In this document: positions 1 through 11,418 of the stretch, piece after piece
Position numbering within the stretch: position 1 is the stretch's first letter
How the letters are laid out: the number at the start of each line of letters is the position of its first letter
Program-made: the position numbers and the translations under genes
Assembly (NCBI RefSeq): GCF_932274485.2
Contig: NC_065882.2
Span: 73,011,431-73,075,430, forward strand
Reading direction: 5' to 3'
Length of the DNA stretch: 64,000 nt
Source: Patella vulgata
Lineage: Eukaryota > Mollusca > Gastropoda > Patellidae
The notes under the pieces: model-generated
The model's input: the letters and a program-made list of their open reading frames with translations, nothing else
Databases searched by the model: none
Told to the model about the DNA's origin: nothing

Positions 1-190
1 ACACCATAGAGTGTGCAATGATGAAAATTTATCCAATTTATTTGGAATTCCAACTGTCAAGCGTTCATTTACATGCACTCCAATGTCTACACAGGAGCAG
101 GTTTTTTCATATCATCCGAAAGACTAGAACCTGTTCTTGCCAGGCAATCCGTCCTGCACCAATTAGAAAAAGAAAGAAATGGTGGTTAAC
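1..190 (-). repeat. SINE B, 5'-truncated and decayed copy
   Basis: This is the middle and 5' part of SINE B on the minus strand. Recognisable pieces are 'gaattccaactgtcaag', 'tctacacagga', 'catatcatccgaaag' and 'ccgtcctgcacca'. It is more diverged than the copies near 40-46 kb. The family is described in the 36528-36848 entry. Confidence 0.75.
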
Positions 191-921
191 TTTTCCTCCC
201 TAAGAATTGCACACATGAGCAAAAAAAACTGTTTGTTAGTCTCCAATAATTATTGTATTGTGTTAACTCAATTCCATCTGATTTTTAACTTGTTCAATGA
301 ATGAATTTAGTGAGATAAAAATACAGTACTAGGCTGACAGAAATGGATCTACTCTCCTTTTGGTAAATGATATTTCTCAGTCGACTTTTCAATAAGTAAA
401 TTCAACAAGCCAGAAATATTGGCATGATAGAAATGAATCTAATCTGAGTTTGGTAAATGATGTGATTTTTCAGTCTGTCCTAGTTCATGATTATTAATGG
501 AATGATGTGTTTTTTGATGAGTTTTTCGTACATTATAAGTCGTTATATATCTTATAAGAAATCGTTGGGGTATTAAAACTAGTTATGAAATATACATACA
601 TACAGACCAATAGATCAACAGTCATCATAATCCAGTACATGATAGAGAAGCAGAGGCAGATTCAGGTGCCCCTTGCCCTAAATAACAAGGTAAAAATATT
701 AATTCATTATTCTGCTTCCATGAAACCTATAAATTTTAACTTTTGGTTGGTTGGGGTGAAGGAGCTGATGAAATTGAATGTTATATTTGAGTCCAGAAAT
801 GAGACACAAACTATCATTTTTCTCGGAGGACTTCCTTATCCAATTGTTTTGTGTCTGCAACTGTAGAGAAGATTTAGTAATTAGGAATAGGGGATGCACA
901 TGAATATTCATTTCAGACTCT
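191..921. other. No feature recognised
   Basis: AT-rich sequence. Overlapping open frames around 585-911 on both strands have no splice-site or codon support. I see nothing definable here. Confidence 0.5.
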
Positions 922-929
922 GAGTTCTC

Positions 930-1138
930 AAAGCATTCTCAGACTTAAGTTAAGAATTTACTCAACTTTCAATCACTGTTTATGAGAAATATATTTGAAC
1001 CAGAAAGACAAAAATTTGCTCATAGTTTCTTATTGATGTATTTGATACATTAAAACAACAATAGTTTTATAAAGGGCTATAGTTAATATAAGGCGAACAA
1101 TTTTGAGTAAATTTTTAACTTAAGTCTGGGAATGCTTT
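930..1138. mobile_element. Small inverted-repeat (MITE-like) element
   Basis: Arms 930-965 and 1103-1138 are inverted copies of each other, matching at about 34 of 36 positions, around a 137-bp centre with no open frame. The arms begin AAAGCATTC. This is the architecture of a non-autonomous DNA transposon or foldback element. I could not define a target-site duplication, so the family is unknown. Confidence 0.55.
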
Positions 1139-1789
1139 GTTAACTTCTGAACTAGCTTTAGATAGGGTTGTGTTACCTCCATCAAACATTCCAGGATTTT
1201 ATTCTAAGTTACAAAGTAAACCTATTAAAATTTGAGTTCCTTCAAAAAACACTTGGCTGCTTCTTCTCAATAGCTTTTAGTTTAAATTTTCAATTTCTTA
1301 AAATTTCAACAAAACATCGTTCATGTGTCTTGAGAGGCTTTATATTCATCAAGACTCTGAATAAATAACTAAAAATTCAATTGGTTGGACCTCAAGTTTA
1401 GTAAATAGTTGCACATTTTCTCATATCTCCATGAAAGTCATTTCTCGTTTTGCTGGTTAGATTTTCAATAATTGCTATATTAAAACCCGAGGCTTGTAAA
1501 GTTTTTATTCAAGGTTATTTCAACTATCCTTCATAAAATGAAACTGGCGAAAAAGACCTCAACAACTCTACTTTTCAGGTCAATTTGTGGTAATTTGTTT
1601 CCGGTAACAAGCAAATCACCACGGCTAATCCAAACCATAGCCTGAGGTCATCACCTACTGCAGATTGCTTGCTCTACAATCAACAGTATCACTAGACATC
1701 AACATTGTTTTTTCTTCAAATAAGTTTCAATATCACAGATCAAGGAATCAAACCATGAGTTAAATTTTTGTAAACAACTCATTAGACAA
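1139..1789. other. No feature recognised
   Basis: AT-rich intergenic or intronic sequence with no repeat family or exon signal that I could support. Confidence 0.4.
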
Positions 1790-1890
1790 GCTCTGATAAA
1801 TATCATAATTCAAGACAATATTTCGGAAAGTCTGTGGTTGTTATTTGAGGGATTTTGAATCCCTGCAAACTACAATATTGTAAAAGTTGG

Positions 1891-2491
1891 TTTGGGGGGA
1901 GGGAGAGAGAGACAGAGACAGGGTTCCCGCGGCTTCGTCAAACATTTTTTCAAGGATATTCAAGGATAAATATACGTCAAATTCAAGGATTTTCAAGGAC
2001 ATTTTTTAGCCTAAAGTTACAATTTTTCATCTTAAAAATAACCAAAACATTACCAACTATTGTTATAATCTCATATTTAAAAGGAATTGAAGACATTTGA
2101 AACAAAATTAAGGATCTCAACTGAAATTCAAGGATATTTTCCTATTTCCGCGCAATTCAAGGATATTCAAGACCTTGAAAATGAAATTTTAAATTTAAGG
2201 ATATTCAAGGATTTTCAAGGACCGCGGGAACCCTGAGAGATGGGGTTTAACCTTCACTAAACACGAACTAGGTCATATCGGGACTAACATATGGTTCAAC
2301 TTTATTTCAAAAATTAGCTTGCGTGTAATGGTCTTTAGCAGTGGAGGAAACCAGAGGACCCAGAGAAAATCCACCCTACTCCTTGTCACGTACAAGTGGG
2401 GGAATTGAAACCATGCTACTTGACTCAATGACAGACCTTACGATCTAACACGAAGGTGTCAAACCATCAGGCCACCACATGTACACATCCC
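1891..2491 (-). mobile_element. SINE A copy interrupted by a hAT MITE
   Basis: The SINE A sequence runs from the GA-rich tail near 1900 to the decayed tRNA-like head near 2480. It is broken by the MITE at 1919-2235. A perfect 12-bp target-site duplication (1879-1890 and 2492-2503) brackets it, the signature of LINE-driven insertion. The copy is diverged and an old one. Confidence 0.85.
1919..2235. mobile_element. hAT-type MITE, 317 bp
   Basis: Both ends carry the 14-bp inverted repeat CAGGGTTCCCGCGG, followed by subterminal repeats of the motif CTTGAATATCCTTGAA. The CAG start, short TIRs and lack of an ORF fit a non-autonomous hAT element. A similar end sequence is common in animal genomes, from memory. 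The flanking GA repeat hides a clear 8-bp target duplication. The element lies inside SINE A. Confidence 0.8.
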
Positions 2492-2790
2492 TGTAAAAGT
2501 TGGATCTCTATAAGAAACATCGGTCCATTCTGTATTTACAAAGATACAATGAATTGAAATTTTTTGCTACATTATGCATCCTGTCGACCAAATGCTAAAG
2601 CTTCCTATAACTGATGACTGATGAGTAAAACCTTCGGATGAGCTTCTTCTTAAGTCAGGAGATTGGGTACCAATGATATTTTGTTTATATTACATAATTA
2701 AATGAATAAACCTGTAAAAAATTTGATATTGACCAAAAAATGCCAGCGATGATTAGCGACTTTAATTAAAGCTATGAAAACCACTTTTGT

Positions 2791-3700
2791 AAGCTATTCC
2801 AGGTGAAACAAATCAATCTTTTATTTCTGAATTGTTCGCCAAAATTACACCAGTTTATTGCGCAGTTCAAATATAAACTGATACTAAAAAAACTACAAGT
2901 ACATATAGTTTACACAACTTAAAAACCAAATCTTGGTCAAACTCTCCGCAGTTATTTTAAGCGGTAAAAAATAAACAATCATGTGTGTGCATTGGATTAA
3001 AGGTATTGGCAGGTCCCCTCCACGGACTTCACTACGAAACATTTCACATACCCACAAATAACAATAAATAAATCTGTTTTTTTCTTTTGTCTCTCTTCCC
3101 ACCCCGTGCCAAAAAACTTGAGAATGTTGAAACAATTGAAATAACTCTCTATAACGTAATTTCTTTTTTCTGCCTTCTTTTTTTTTTTAACGCTCATGTG
3201 GCTGGCTCCAGATGATCTTGACAGATCTTTTTTCTTTTAAGATCTTCATCACACCTTTTAGTTCCAAGTTATTTTGGATTTACACCCAATTCTGGCTCAT
3301 TTTACTTCCAAAAGACGACATGGTAGCATAGTTCGCAAGATCTGAAATGGCTCCAATATCCCAAAATTTTCATTAAAGAAAATCCACGAATTCACACCAA
3401 CCGTAAATAAACCAGCAAATATCAGTGATTGAGTAAAAGAAAATAGGATTGCTGTGTGTATGTGAGAGAGAGAAAGAAAGAGAGAAACAGAGGTGGGAGC
3501 AAACGAGAGAAAATTGCTGAAGAATGGGTTGATGTGTACGATTAAGACAGCAAATCAATATCACATACAAACTAATGTAAATTTCAAATGGCCTCAGTTA
3601 CAATTGATTAATTTGAATCATTTGTGAAACAAAATATTTTCTTGATAAAAGAACTTTTAAATGTGTAGTATGTAAGGTTTTAAACTATTATGGCATTTGG
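2791..3700. other. No confident feature
   Basis: Contains poly-T and AG-rich runs and a 3-frame open patch around 3185-3400 on the minus strand with no consistent splice sites. I could not assign any family or exon. Confidence 0.4.
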
Positions 3701-4012
3701 GGGGGGGGGGGAATCAAAAGTTCAGATGACCATGTCTAACTTGATAAAAGGGTTGTTCCGTCTGGGATGGTCATCAGGGTAGTAAACCCTACCAAACAAA
3801 TCATTCACCTTTTAATGGCTCCTGTGTAAAACATATACCTATCATTGACAATGGTGGGTGGGGGAAGAATAAAAAAAATCAGGTGACCTTGTTGAACCTG
3901 ATAAAAGGGTTGTTCTGTCTGGGATGGTCATCTGGGCAGTAAACCCTACTGTACATATCATTCACCTTTTAATGGCGCCAGTGTAAAACATATACCTATC
4001 ATTGACGATCCT
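3701..4012. repeat. Two-copy tandem duplication, period 157 bp
   Basis: The segment containing 'gataaaagggttgtt', a 'ctgggatggtcatc' block and 'cattcaccttttaatgg' occurs at about 3701-3857 and again at 3858-4012, with the shared words exactly 157 bp apart. Each copy is preceded by a G-rich run. The copies are perhaps 85-90% alike, so the duplication is not recent. Confidence 0.85.
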
Positions 4013-4016
4013 GTAG

Positions 4017-4307
4017 ATGACCTTTTACAATGTTATTCCACTTCTCAAGTCTAAACACAAAGGGAGGATTCCATTACATCTGTCGACCTCCACGGTCAGT
4101 TATTGGTTTTTCCTTTCTTGTAAACAACTCACTGACCAGATGACCACAGCCATACAACATATTAACGCCATCAGAGGGTATGATTCTATTGGTTCCGAGG
4201 AGATTAAAGAAATGTGTTGTTGTGAGGTGAAGAAGTCAAACCACCGAACACTGATCAGATCAATCATTCTACAGTCGATGCATAAACACTATTCAAGGGT
4301 TCTGTAA
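4017..4307 (+). other. Possible coding exon, 96-codon open frame
   Basis: An open frame of 96 codons with less AT-biased codons than its surroundings. A good splice acceptor (T-rich tract then AG at 4138-4139) stands before an ATG in the same frame. The downstream part reads MTTAIQHINAIRGYDSIG and then EEIKEMCCCEVKK. A GTGAAG donor-like site follows the triple Cys. No protein family is recognised, and no partner exon was found on this strand. It may be host or transposon-derived. Confidence 0.2.
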
Positions 4308-4319
4308 CCTTTACGAATT

Positions 4320-4760
4320 CCATTTCTCAAAAGGTGGCTTAAACTGGCAGTCTGGGTTACAAAAAGACAGCAGACACAATCTTTTTGTCTGTGATATCGG
4401 TCTCTGTAAAAGCGGATGTTAAGTCTTTTAGAACAAAACCACCATCCATCACAATCTGCAATATCACCCCTGTGAAAGCAGAAGTTAAAAATCTCTGATT
4501 GTAGTTATTGTGAAAGTTAGATCTCTTAATTAAAGGAATATCTGTCCAAAATGGTTTAAACCCTTTCAGTATATACAAAGATATGTGGAATTGAACATTT
4601 GTCAACCTTTGGCATTCACTACAGATGATATGGGATATAGTGAACTTAAGCCAGGGCCACCCAGGATTTTCACAGAAATCTTATGATGGGCCTCTTATTA
4701 ATGTGACCGATCCCAGCTGGGAGATTATGTAAAGTTGATATTTTCATTTTGTTAAATAAT
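4320..4760. repeat. Dispersed repeat E, second copy
   Basis: Shares with other E copies the sequence around 'attgtgaaagttagatctc', 'tacaaagatatgtgg' and 'cactacagatgatat'. Upstream, a roughly 70-bp word (ending 'gtaaaagcggatgttaa' and 'gtgaaagcagaagttaa') is repeated twice. There is no coding frame. Confidence 0.55.
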
Positions 4761-4766
4761 GTCCAA

Positions 4767-5048
4767 AAGAGAGAGAGAGAAATGGGGTTTAACGTCCACT
4801 CGACACAGACTAGGTCATTTTGGGACTAACATATGGTTTAATTTTATTTCAATAATTCGCTTGCGTGTAGGGTCTTTAGCAGTGGGAGGAAACCGGAGGA
4901 CCCAGAGAAAACCCACGAGGTTAGACAGGCGACTCTACTCCTTGTCACGTACAACCGGGGATTCGAAACCACACCAGTTGACTAAATGACAGACTTAATG
5001 ATACAGTGTGCACACGCTAACCATTCAGCCATCCCACCCCCACCCCCC
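4767..5048 (-). mobile_element. SINE A, near full length
   Basis: On the minus strand this reads as a tRNA-like head (from about 5048), a middle containing the 'ggttttctctgggtcctcc' core, and a 3' end of CT repeats at 4767-4780. It is close to the family consensus. Sense transcription would be by RNA polymerase III from internal A and B boxes. Confidence 0.9.
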
Positions 5049-5059
5049 TAGTCATAGAA

Positions 5060-5130
5060 CACTGTATGACATACGCTAGTCTTTATTAGCTCAGTCCGTG
5101 CAGAAAAGAAGGGCAAATTTCATTTCATGC
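5060..5130 (+). repeat. SINE B 3' fragment
   Basis: Contains the 3' portion of SINE B in sense orientation: 'agctcagtccgtgcagaaaa' followed by the 'atttcatttcat' tail. It lies just beside the head of the SINE A at 4767-5048. Confidence 0.65.
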
Positions 5131-5654
5131 ATATGTAAAAAATAATGTTATTCAATACAATAAAGGTGTATTCAATCAGAAAGCAAGAAAGTAACTAGAA
5201 ACATTTGATAACAAGAATTCGGTCCGTAAAAAAAAAATACAAAATAAACAGACACGTTCCAGTTCTTACGTTTCTTGCCAAAGAAGAAGAAAGAAAAAAA
5301 AATCTCATTCAAGTCTCAATCATCACCGATAGAATGCCTTGCATCAAACCTGTAATAGGCTACTTGCTGATTCGCACATAATCTCAAAATTCCAGGATTA
5401 TTGGAAATTTTTCAAATCAATGTAAACTTACTCGTAGAAAGTTAGATATGTCGTAATCTATCTTGTTAAAATGCCTGACAGAGTGGTAATGAACATAACT
5501 ACGAATTGCTAATGATAATAATTAAGGACTTTTTTTTGGCAGAAAAACAAAGATGCTTGATGGATGCAATTTAGCGGGTTGTTAGCACACTTTAGTCTAG
5601 TAGAATGATTGGTTGAAGTAGAGTCAATATTACACGACTCTAAAACAAGTGTAT
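5131..5654. other. No feature recognised
   Basis: AT-rich sequence without repeats or exon signals that I could define. Confidence 0.4.
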
Positions 5655-6425
5655 TATATTATCACAGAGATTATCTGAACATCTTCTGCTACAAATAATG
5701 TTCAGAGTATTTTGTACTAAATTAAGGTCTTGATAATGGTTTACTATTCTGAACTAAGTCTTTATATATTAGAAAATAACATTGGAAAATCTTCTACAGA
5801 TAACCATCAAAAGTATTTGATACTATACAGAAGTATATACAATCATTTAATATTAGAAAATAACATATCTGAAAATCTTCTACAAATAACATTCAAAAGT
5901 ATTTGGTACTATTAAAGATACATTATGGGAGATTAGATAACGAGTTGGCAGTTCTCACTATAATAGTTAAAAACTAGATAATGTAAAGGCAATTTGCTGA
6001 TCCACTATGAACCTAGAAATAAGCGATCGAATGTTCCGCATAGCCTCAGTCATCATTACTTAAGTTGGTACGACAAAAATCATAGTCTCGATTATCCATT
6101 TAATCGTTAAATCGAGAAAGAAAGTTATGCAGCAAATCGGATCATAATCCAACTATTATCGCAGGCTAGCATTGACATCGCGAGTTGATTATGGTCTGGA
6201 TACGTTAATTAATGTCTAATTAATAGTTTATATAACATTTCAGGCCTAAAGAAAGACCTACAATAGGCAGATTTAGCTCTTGCATAATGTATGTTTAATT
6301 GTGAGTTTATTTCTAAGTCATAATAAATGTTCAAGGTATTCTGAACTATAGTCTTTGAAAATTTAGGAAAAAGGAAATCTGAAAATCTTCTACAAATAAC
6401 ATTCAAAAGTATTTTGGTACTAATT
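5655..6425. repeat. Imperfect tandem units around a repeat D copy
   Basis: A unit marked by 'gaaaatcttctacaaataac' and 'attcaaaagtatttggtac' occurs at about 5655-5705, 5770-5835, 5850-5915 and again at 6365-6425. The last unit lies on the far side of the repeat D copy at 5912-6300. D may therefore have inserted into, or been flanked by, a small tandem array. Confidence 0.6.
5912..6300 (-). mobile_element. Dispersed repeat D, MITE-like
   Basis: Repeat D is about 390 bp. Its landmarks are 'gaccataatcaactc', 'gatgccat..gctagcctgcgat', 'aatcaagactttgtttat' and a tail 'gcgagaattgccaactc'. The two ends carry related inverted words around GCATTATG followed by an AGATTAGAT-like word, suggesting terminal inverted repeats. 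Other copies are near 14.85, 25.9, 27.6, 34.4 and 57.2 kb. It has no ORF and I do not know its family. Confidence 0.7.
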
Positions 6426-6494
6426 GTTAGTTTAATTTAAAGTCATAATAATTGTTCAAATTAATTTAGTAGTGACCTCAGTGCAGTTGGTGCA

Positions 6495-6726
6495 GAAATG
6501 GGGAGGGGGGGAATGGGGTTTAAAGTCCACTTCACATAAACAAGGTCATTTCGGGACTAACACCTGGTTCAATTTTATTTCAATAGATGGTTTGCAGTTA
6601 AATGTCTTTAGCAGATGAAGGAAACCTGAGGCGACCTTACTCCTTGTCACATACAATTTGGGAATCGAAACCATTCCACTTGAGTAAATCATAGACCCTA
6701 TGATCTAAAGCACACCCGACCCTCTG
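6495..6726 (-). mobile_element. SINE A with internal deletion
   Basis: SINE A on the minus strand, from the 'aatggggtttaaagtcc' 3' end to the degenerate head. About 25 bp of the middle core (the stretch that normally follows 'gaggaaac') is missing. Confidence 0.8.
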
Positions 6727-6779
6727 GTACCAGTATGTCTTTTCCTGATACTCTCTACCTATTCCCATTTTTGGAGCAG

Positions 6780-7077
6780 TTCACATAGCCAGAAATTTTA
6801 ATTAGTCGTGGTATCCCATTCCCAGAAGCCAAAGGTCTTGATGGGAAACCACAAAAATCAGTGTCCCCTTTGCTAGCTGTGAGATGTCATTTTTCATTGG
6901 CTGGAGCCACTGTATAGTTGAAATCGATGAAGAGCAAGCATATACAGGCAACATTTCCCTCATAGCACAATGCAAGACGTATGCTCATGTATAGAGCTCT
7001 ACACGCAAGTAAAGTATTGAAATATTTTGAACCATGTTAGTCCCAAAATTACCTAGTTTGTGTCAAGTGGACGTAAC
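6780..7077 (+). repeat. Fragments of SINE B and SINE A
   Basis: A short SINE B word ('catttccctcatagcacaat', about 6950-6970) is followed by a SINE A 3' fragment at 7031-7077 ('tgttagtcccaaaattacct' and 'caagtggacgt'). Both are too short and decayed for further reading. Confidence 0.5.
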
Positions 7078-7402
7078 ACAATTAATCTCCCTTCATGCTC
7101 ATCTTCGGTGCAGAAAAGTAACACATTAATTAAACCCCTTTTTATTTTCACTGGTTGTACTAATATCAAAACAGATTTATGTCACAAGCTGGGAAAAATA
7201 TGGTACAGTTTATCTTATTATACAGTCGAGACCAACAACACGTCTAATTAGCTGTGTAAAACTGATGGAGGCCGATGTAAAATATGACAAAGATTATCAA
7301 TTCATGAATCATTTTGGCATCTTTCTCATAATTAGGTTCTTCAGTCCTCAGATTGATGGTTGTACTGTTATTCACAGCTTCTGGACTACTTTATAAACAT
7401 AT
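7078..7402. other. No feature recognised
   Basis: No exon, repeat or structural feature could be supported. Confidence 0.4.
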
Positions 7403-7411
7403 GGGACCATA

Positions 7412-7680
7412 AGAGAGAGAGAAATGGGGTTTAACGTCCACTCGACACAAAATACGTCATTTCGGGACTAACATAAGGTTTAATTTTATTTCAATAATTT
7501 GCTTGCGCGTAGGGGTCTTTAGCAGTGGGAGGAAACCGGAGGACCCGGAGAAAACCTTCGAGGTTGGACAGGCGACCCTATTCCTTGTCACATACAAACG
7601 GGGTTTTGAAACCACGCCACCAAACCACTCAATGACAGGTCTTATGATACAGTGTGCACAATCGGCCATCCAACCCCCCA
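7412..7680 (-). mobile_element. SINE A, near full length with target duplication
   Basis: Complete minus-strand SINE A from the GA tail to the tRNA-like head ending in a C-run at 7680. Flanks 7403-7415 and 7681-7693 match at 11 of 13 positions (gggacc/acataagag type), read as the target-site duplication. Confidence 0.9.
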
Positions 7681-7934
7681 GGGACACTAAGAGGGTCGCC
7701 CCAGATATATCAAATAGGTTGACTTTGTATTATGTCATATTTATTTACTGTTCATGACACACATTCATACATAGATTCATCAGTCTATGAAGATGCAGCA
7801 AGCTATTTACACATTATATATTGGTGTTTCACAATGAAGCCATTGTAATGGTAGACTAACTGCATCAAATCATATACTGGGGCTTCACTGTAGTACACCC
7901 GACTGATTGCAAAACCTTTACAATTTATAAGCAC
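7681..7934. other. No feature recognised
   Basis: Short AT-rich spacer between two SINE A copies. Nothing supported. Confidence 0.4.
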
Positions 7935-8192
7935 ACAGAGAAAAATGGGGTTTCGCATCCAATCGGTACAAACTAATTCTCATTTCTGGACTAACAGTGT
8001 ACACTATAATTTCAAGAATTCACTTGCTTGTAGGAGTTTTTAGCAGAAGGACGAAACCAGAGGATCCAGAGAAAACCCACGAGATTGGACAGCCGACCCT
8101 ACTCTTTGTCATGTACATGTGTGGGATCGAAACCACGCCACTTGGATCTTCAGCAGAGCTTATGATCTGAAGTGCATTTGACCACCCAAACT
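7935..8192 (-). mobile_element. SINE A, diverged full-length copy
   Basis: All SINE A sections are present in order on the minus strand, but many substitutions separate it from the near-consensus copies (for example at 63.6 kb). This marks it as an older insertion. Confidence 0.85.
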
Positions 8193-8283
8193 CCTTAATA
8201 TCATATACTTGACTATGCTATACATGGTAATAGAGGTATCCTTATATATTTTAATATACCTCATGCTAATACATTATTTTTAG

Positions 8284-8384
8284 TTGCTTTAAAGTTGACT
8301 ACGACATCAACTTCAGTGGAAGCGGACAGAAAGACCCACAAGAATAAGGAGAAGAAGAACTGCTTTGAAGTTGATTTTTACTGA
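8284..8384 (+). CDS. Possible Lys-rich terminal coding exon, unknown protein
   Basis: A plausible acceptor (T-rich tract ending TTTTTAG at 8277-8283) is followed by an open frame of 32 codons and a TGA at 8382-8384. The start phase is 1. The product begins ALKLTTTSTSVEADRK, continues THKNKEKKNCFEVDFY and is basic, like a charged C-terminal tail. AATAAA polyadenylation-like words begin 35 bases past the stop (8419 on). No upstream plus-strand exon was found. It could be the last exon of a host gene or chance in AT-rich DNA. Confidence 0.3.
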
Positions 8385-8399
8385 TCTTATTTATTAAGA

Positions 8400-9273
8400 C
8401 ATGGCATAAATTTTTTTTAATAAAAATAAAAAAAATAAAAATAATCTGTCGAAATACTAAAAAAAAAATATACATCAGTAATTCAATCGTGTTTTAATAT
8501 AATTCCATCTGGCAGGAAATCATGACACACCCTTCTTCCGTTCTACAAACATAAATTTTCTTTGAAAAAAAAAAGGGCATGATTTTGATATCTTTGAGTT
8601 TGTGTATGGTTATTATAAAATCTATCAACGAAAACAGTCATGAACCAAAACATGGTGGTAGATAAGACAGCTTCATACACAAATCTTAACACAGAAATAG
8701 AAACATTATTTCTCGCTTATCACTATCCCAGAGTTCAAGTTACACTTTTATTTTTATTTTTAACATGATTCCCTTAAACTGATGTCTGCTAAAAACGGCC
8801 AAATTATTTTTAGCACCACCGACTAACTATCTTCGACTCATCGTAAAATCTGTCTGTTAGTTTTATTATTGTTATAAAGTCGGTAATTAAGACAATCTTG
8901 ACCGGATATCATTTGCGGTATGGTGTTCAAACCACCAGTCTTAATTTCTCACACAGAATGAAATACTTCAGCGTAGACGTTCACCTGGCCAACTGACACA
9001 TAAGAATATAGTAGTCGATAAATTCATTTGGGTGGTCGAATTTTATTTGATAATCATCTCCACACGTTTTATTATACAAGGTTATAATAATACACAAAAC
9101 TTATTTCCATGGCAATGTATTACATTAGGTAGAGAGAAGACAAGTAGCCTACAGGTAGATTTCTCCACGTTATTTCGTTGTACAATTCATCACTGTTTAT
9201 AAATTATTCATTACCCACAAAAATCTAAAGGGGAGAGAGAAGACTGATGAAGACTGCCACAAAATCCTAAAGG
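8400..9273. other. No feature recognised
   Basis: A-rich then ordinary AT-rich sequence. No exon, TIR pair or known repeat could be supported. Confidence 0.4.
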
Positions 9274-9281
9274 GGAGAGAG

Positions 9282-11418
9282 CAGACCCGTCAACCCCTCA
9301 AAGCTGAAATGCAGTAGGGTAGTGTAAAAAATGCAGTAGAAACCATGATTTGGCAGTAGATTTCCAAAAACACGTAAATTCGCACTTCCAAGAATAATTA
9401 ATTTAGAAATGATACACTGAACTGCAGGCCCAACAATAAAAAAATTGCATTAAATGGGTAATAGATAGATAAAATATTAAGGCTGTGCAAAAATATCGAT
9501 ATAATCGATAATCGGTAGAAGTTATTTAGCGATACGATAATCGATATTTACCTTCTGACGGCAAGTTACGGTCACTTTCACATGACTGAACTTGCCGTAG
9601 TCTGGCATGCAAACGAATGAATGAATACACAACGTCAACACAACTATTTCCTCCCTCTGCTTACAAATGGCACATTTTAAATATATATTATTGTAAAAAA
9701 CTAAACTTTAAGATTAAATACATTATTTTAATATTTTCGTTGTTTTTGTTGTTATTACTAGCTGAAACTAAAATAGGTCACGCACTTTGTGAACAATGAC
9801 AATCGCACGTGATATATAGTAAAATTAGCATTATCTCCCTTCTTTGTTCTTGGTTGATTTGTAGAGAAATCGTCTGCTTTCACGATAAAACTAATTGTAT
9901 TATTAATGATCAACTACGCTTTTATTACTAAATCATGTCAGATACAGCCCATACAAAACATGTTTTTGACTTCCAGGGAAAATATCTATATCTCTCGTAA
10001 TTTCGTGGAAGAATTCTACTTTGGTTTTCATCTAAATTAACCAATCATAAAAATTCTACTTTGAAATCCCGTAATTATTTTTTTATTGTCCAATCAATAG
10101 ACGCCTTCTATTTTATTTTATTCTATTAGTAGTAACACTGTGTGATCGCCAGTCACTTGCAAAGAGAAACCATGTATTGTTTTTGTATTTATCGGAGATA
10201 AAAAAAAGGTTCAAATGAATCAAGAACAGAACTTAGAATAATACTCAAGTTAGTCCTACATTTAGCAACGAATTATTTTACATTAATTGATTTTTTTACG
10301 TACATCGGCACAGTATTAGACTAGGATAATAACACTACTGTAACTCTATCAACACAAATAACAGGTCGGTAAAGTTCGGATTTTTCCGGAAAAATGATAA
10401 TCGATTATTATTGATAATCGCTGACAAATTCTTGCCGATAATCGATATTGAAATTTCATATCGATTCCCAGCCTTATAAAATATACACAAGCAATGGTAA
10501 CCATATCTAAAAAAATTTATGTAAAAATTAAACCAAAATTGAATATGTAGCCTACAGAAAGAAATAATTTGTAATGTAAAAAAATAATTAAAAATTACCA
10601 GTTCAGTAGTACTGGAAGTACCACTTTTCTTTTGGTTTAATTGGCATGATTTTAAAAATATCCATGGTTTGTGACGTGTGTTCCCCATTCAGCTAGTTTT
10701 TGTCAATATTGTTTCGAATGTAAGATAATTGGTGTGCTTATTAGATTCTATAGTATTTCTACATTAGGAATAGAGGGGGGGGGGCGTAAAAAATTAGTTT
10801 TGCATAACGACTAATGACGAAATATTGGTATCGATATAATCATGCCCCCCATGATCATCCCATCCTCTCAATGTACCGTGATTTTTTCTCCCGTGATTCC
10901 GTAAATCTGCTTTTACATTTATTCGAGAGAGCGTTCCATGTAAGTCAGAATCGGCGAGACGTATTCCATCTTGAAATTAAAGTTCCAGATTGTGTTGTAT
11001 TCAAAGTATTGTATTAGATGCTCTGTACGTACGCGCGCAAACGAAAATGTCAGCCATTGCTGCCGTAAATTGGTCGCTATTTGTTTAGTTTATCGCTACC
11101 ATCGCTACGTATTTGGAACACATGCCAATAATTATATCCGCTTTATTAACTCTAAAATAGATTGAAAAGAATTTGAGAACAAATCTCTTAGCTAATTTAC
11201 ACTTTACAATGTCCCAAATCGATGTTGATAACCGAAAGTCGCGATCTTTATTGTTTACATGCAGAGAGTTGCTTCCTTTAGTTCCATAGTTTTGACGAGT
11301 AAATTAAAAAAACTCTTTGTTTGAAAATGCGGTAGAAATCTATTACCGCGCAGTAGAGCGGTACATGAGGCCTTTTCGCGGCACTTTACTACGTAATGCG
11401 GCAGAGTTGACAGGTCTG
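9282..11418. mobile_element. hAT-family DNA transposon, 2137 bp, non-functional
   Basis: Ends are the imperfect inverted repeats CAGACCCGTCAAC (9282-9294) and GTTGACAGGTCTG (11406-11418). The 8-bp sequence GGAGAGAG is duplicated exactly at 9274-9281 and 11419-11426. CAG-type ends with an 8-bp duplication are diagnostic of the hAT superfamily. Near the right end on the minus strand, about 10600-10690, a short reading similar to a transposase N-terminal exon occurs (a start, Lys-rich text, 'SGTSSTTEL', then a GTAA donor). No complete transposase is present. Another inverted-repeat element sits inside. Confidence 0.85.
9477..10475. mobile_element. Nested inverted-repeat element with ATCGAT-rich ends
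   Basis: The left end reads AAGGCTGTGCAAAAATATCG and the right end (reverse complement) AAGGCTGGGAATCGATATG. Both run into ATCGATAATCG repeats (9494-9550 and 10390-10465). ATAAAATA is present at 9469-9476 and 10476-10483 as an apparent 8-bp target duplication. This points to a second, non-autonomous hAT-like element within the larger hAT. No transposase is seen in it. Confidence 0.7.

Larger units (their letters stand above)
1790..2790. repeat. Dispersed repeat E, split by a SINE A insertion
   Basis: Repeat E is a medium-copy sequence seen about ten times here. Its marks are a segment like 'tttgcaagggattc', 'acaatattgtgaaagttgaatctctaa' split over lines, and 'tatttacaaagatat'. In this copy the left part (about 1790-1890) and the right part (2504-2790) are separated by SINE A at 1891-2491. 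TGTAAAAGTTGG is duplicated at 1879-1890 and 2492-2503 as the insertion scar. No coding capacity is seen. The family is not one I can name. Confidence 0.6.
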
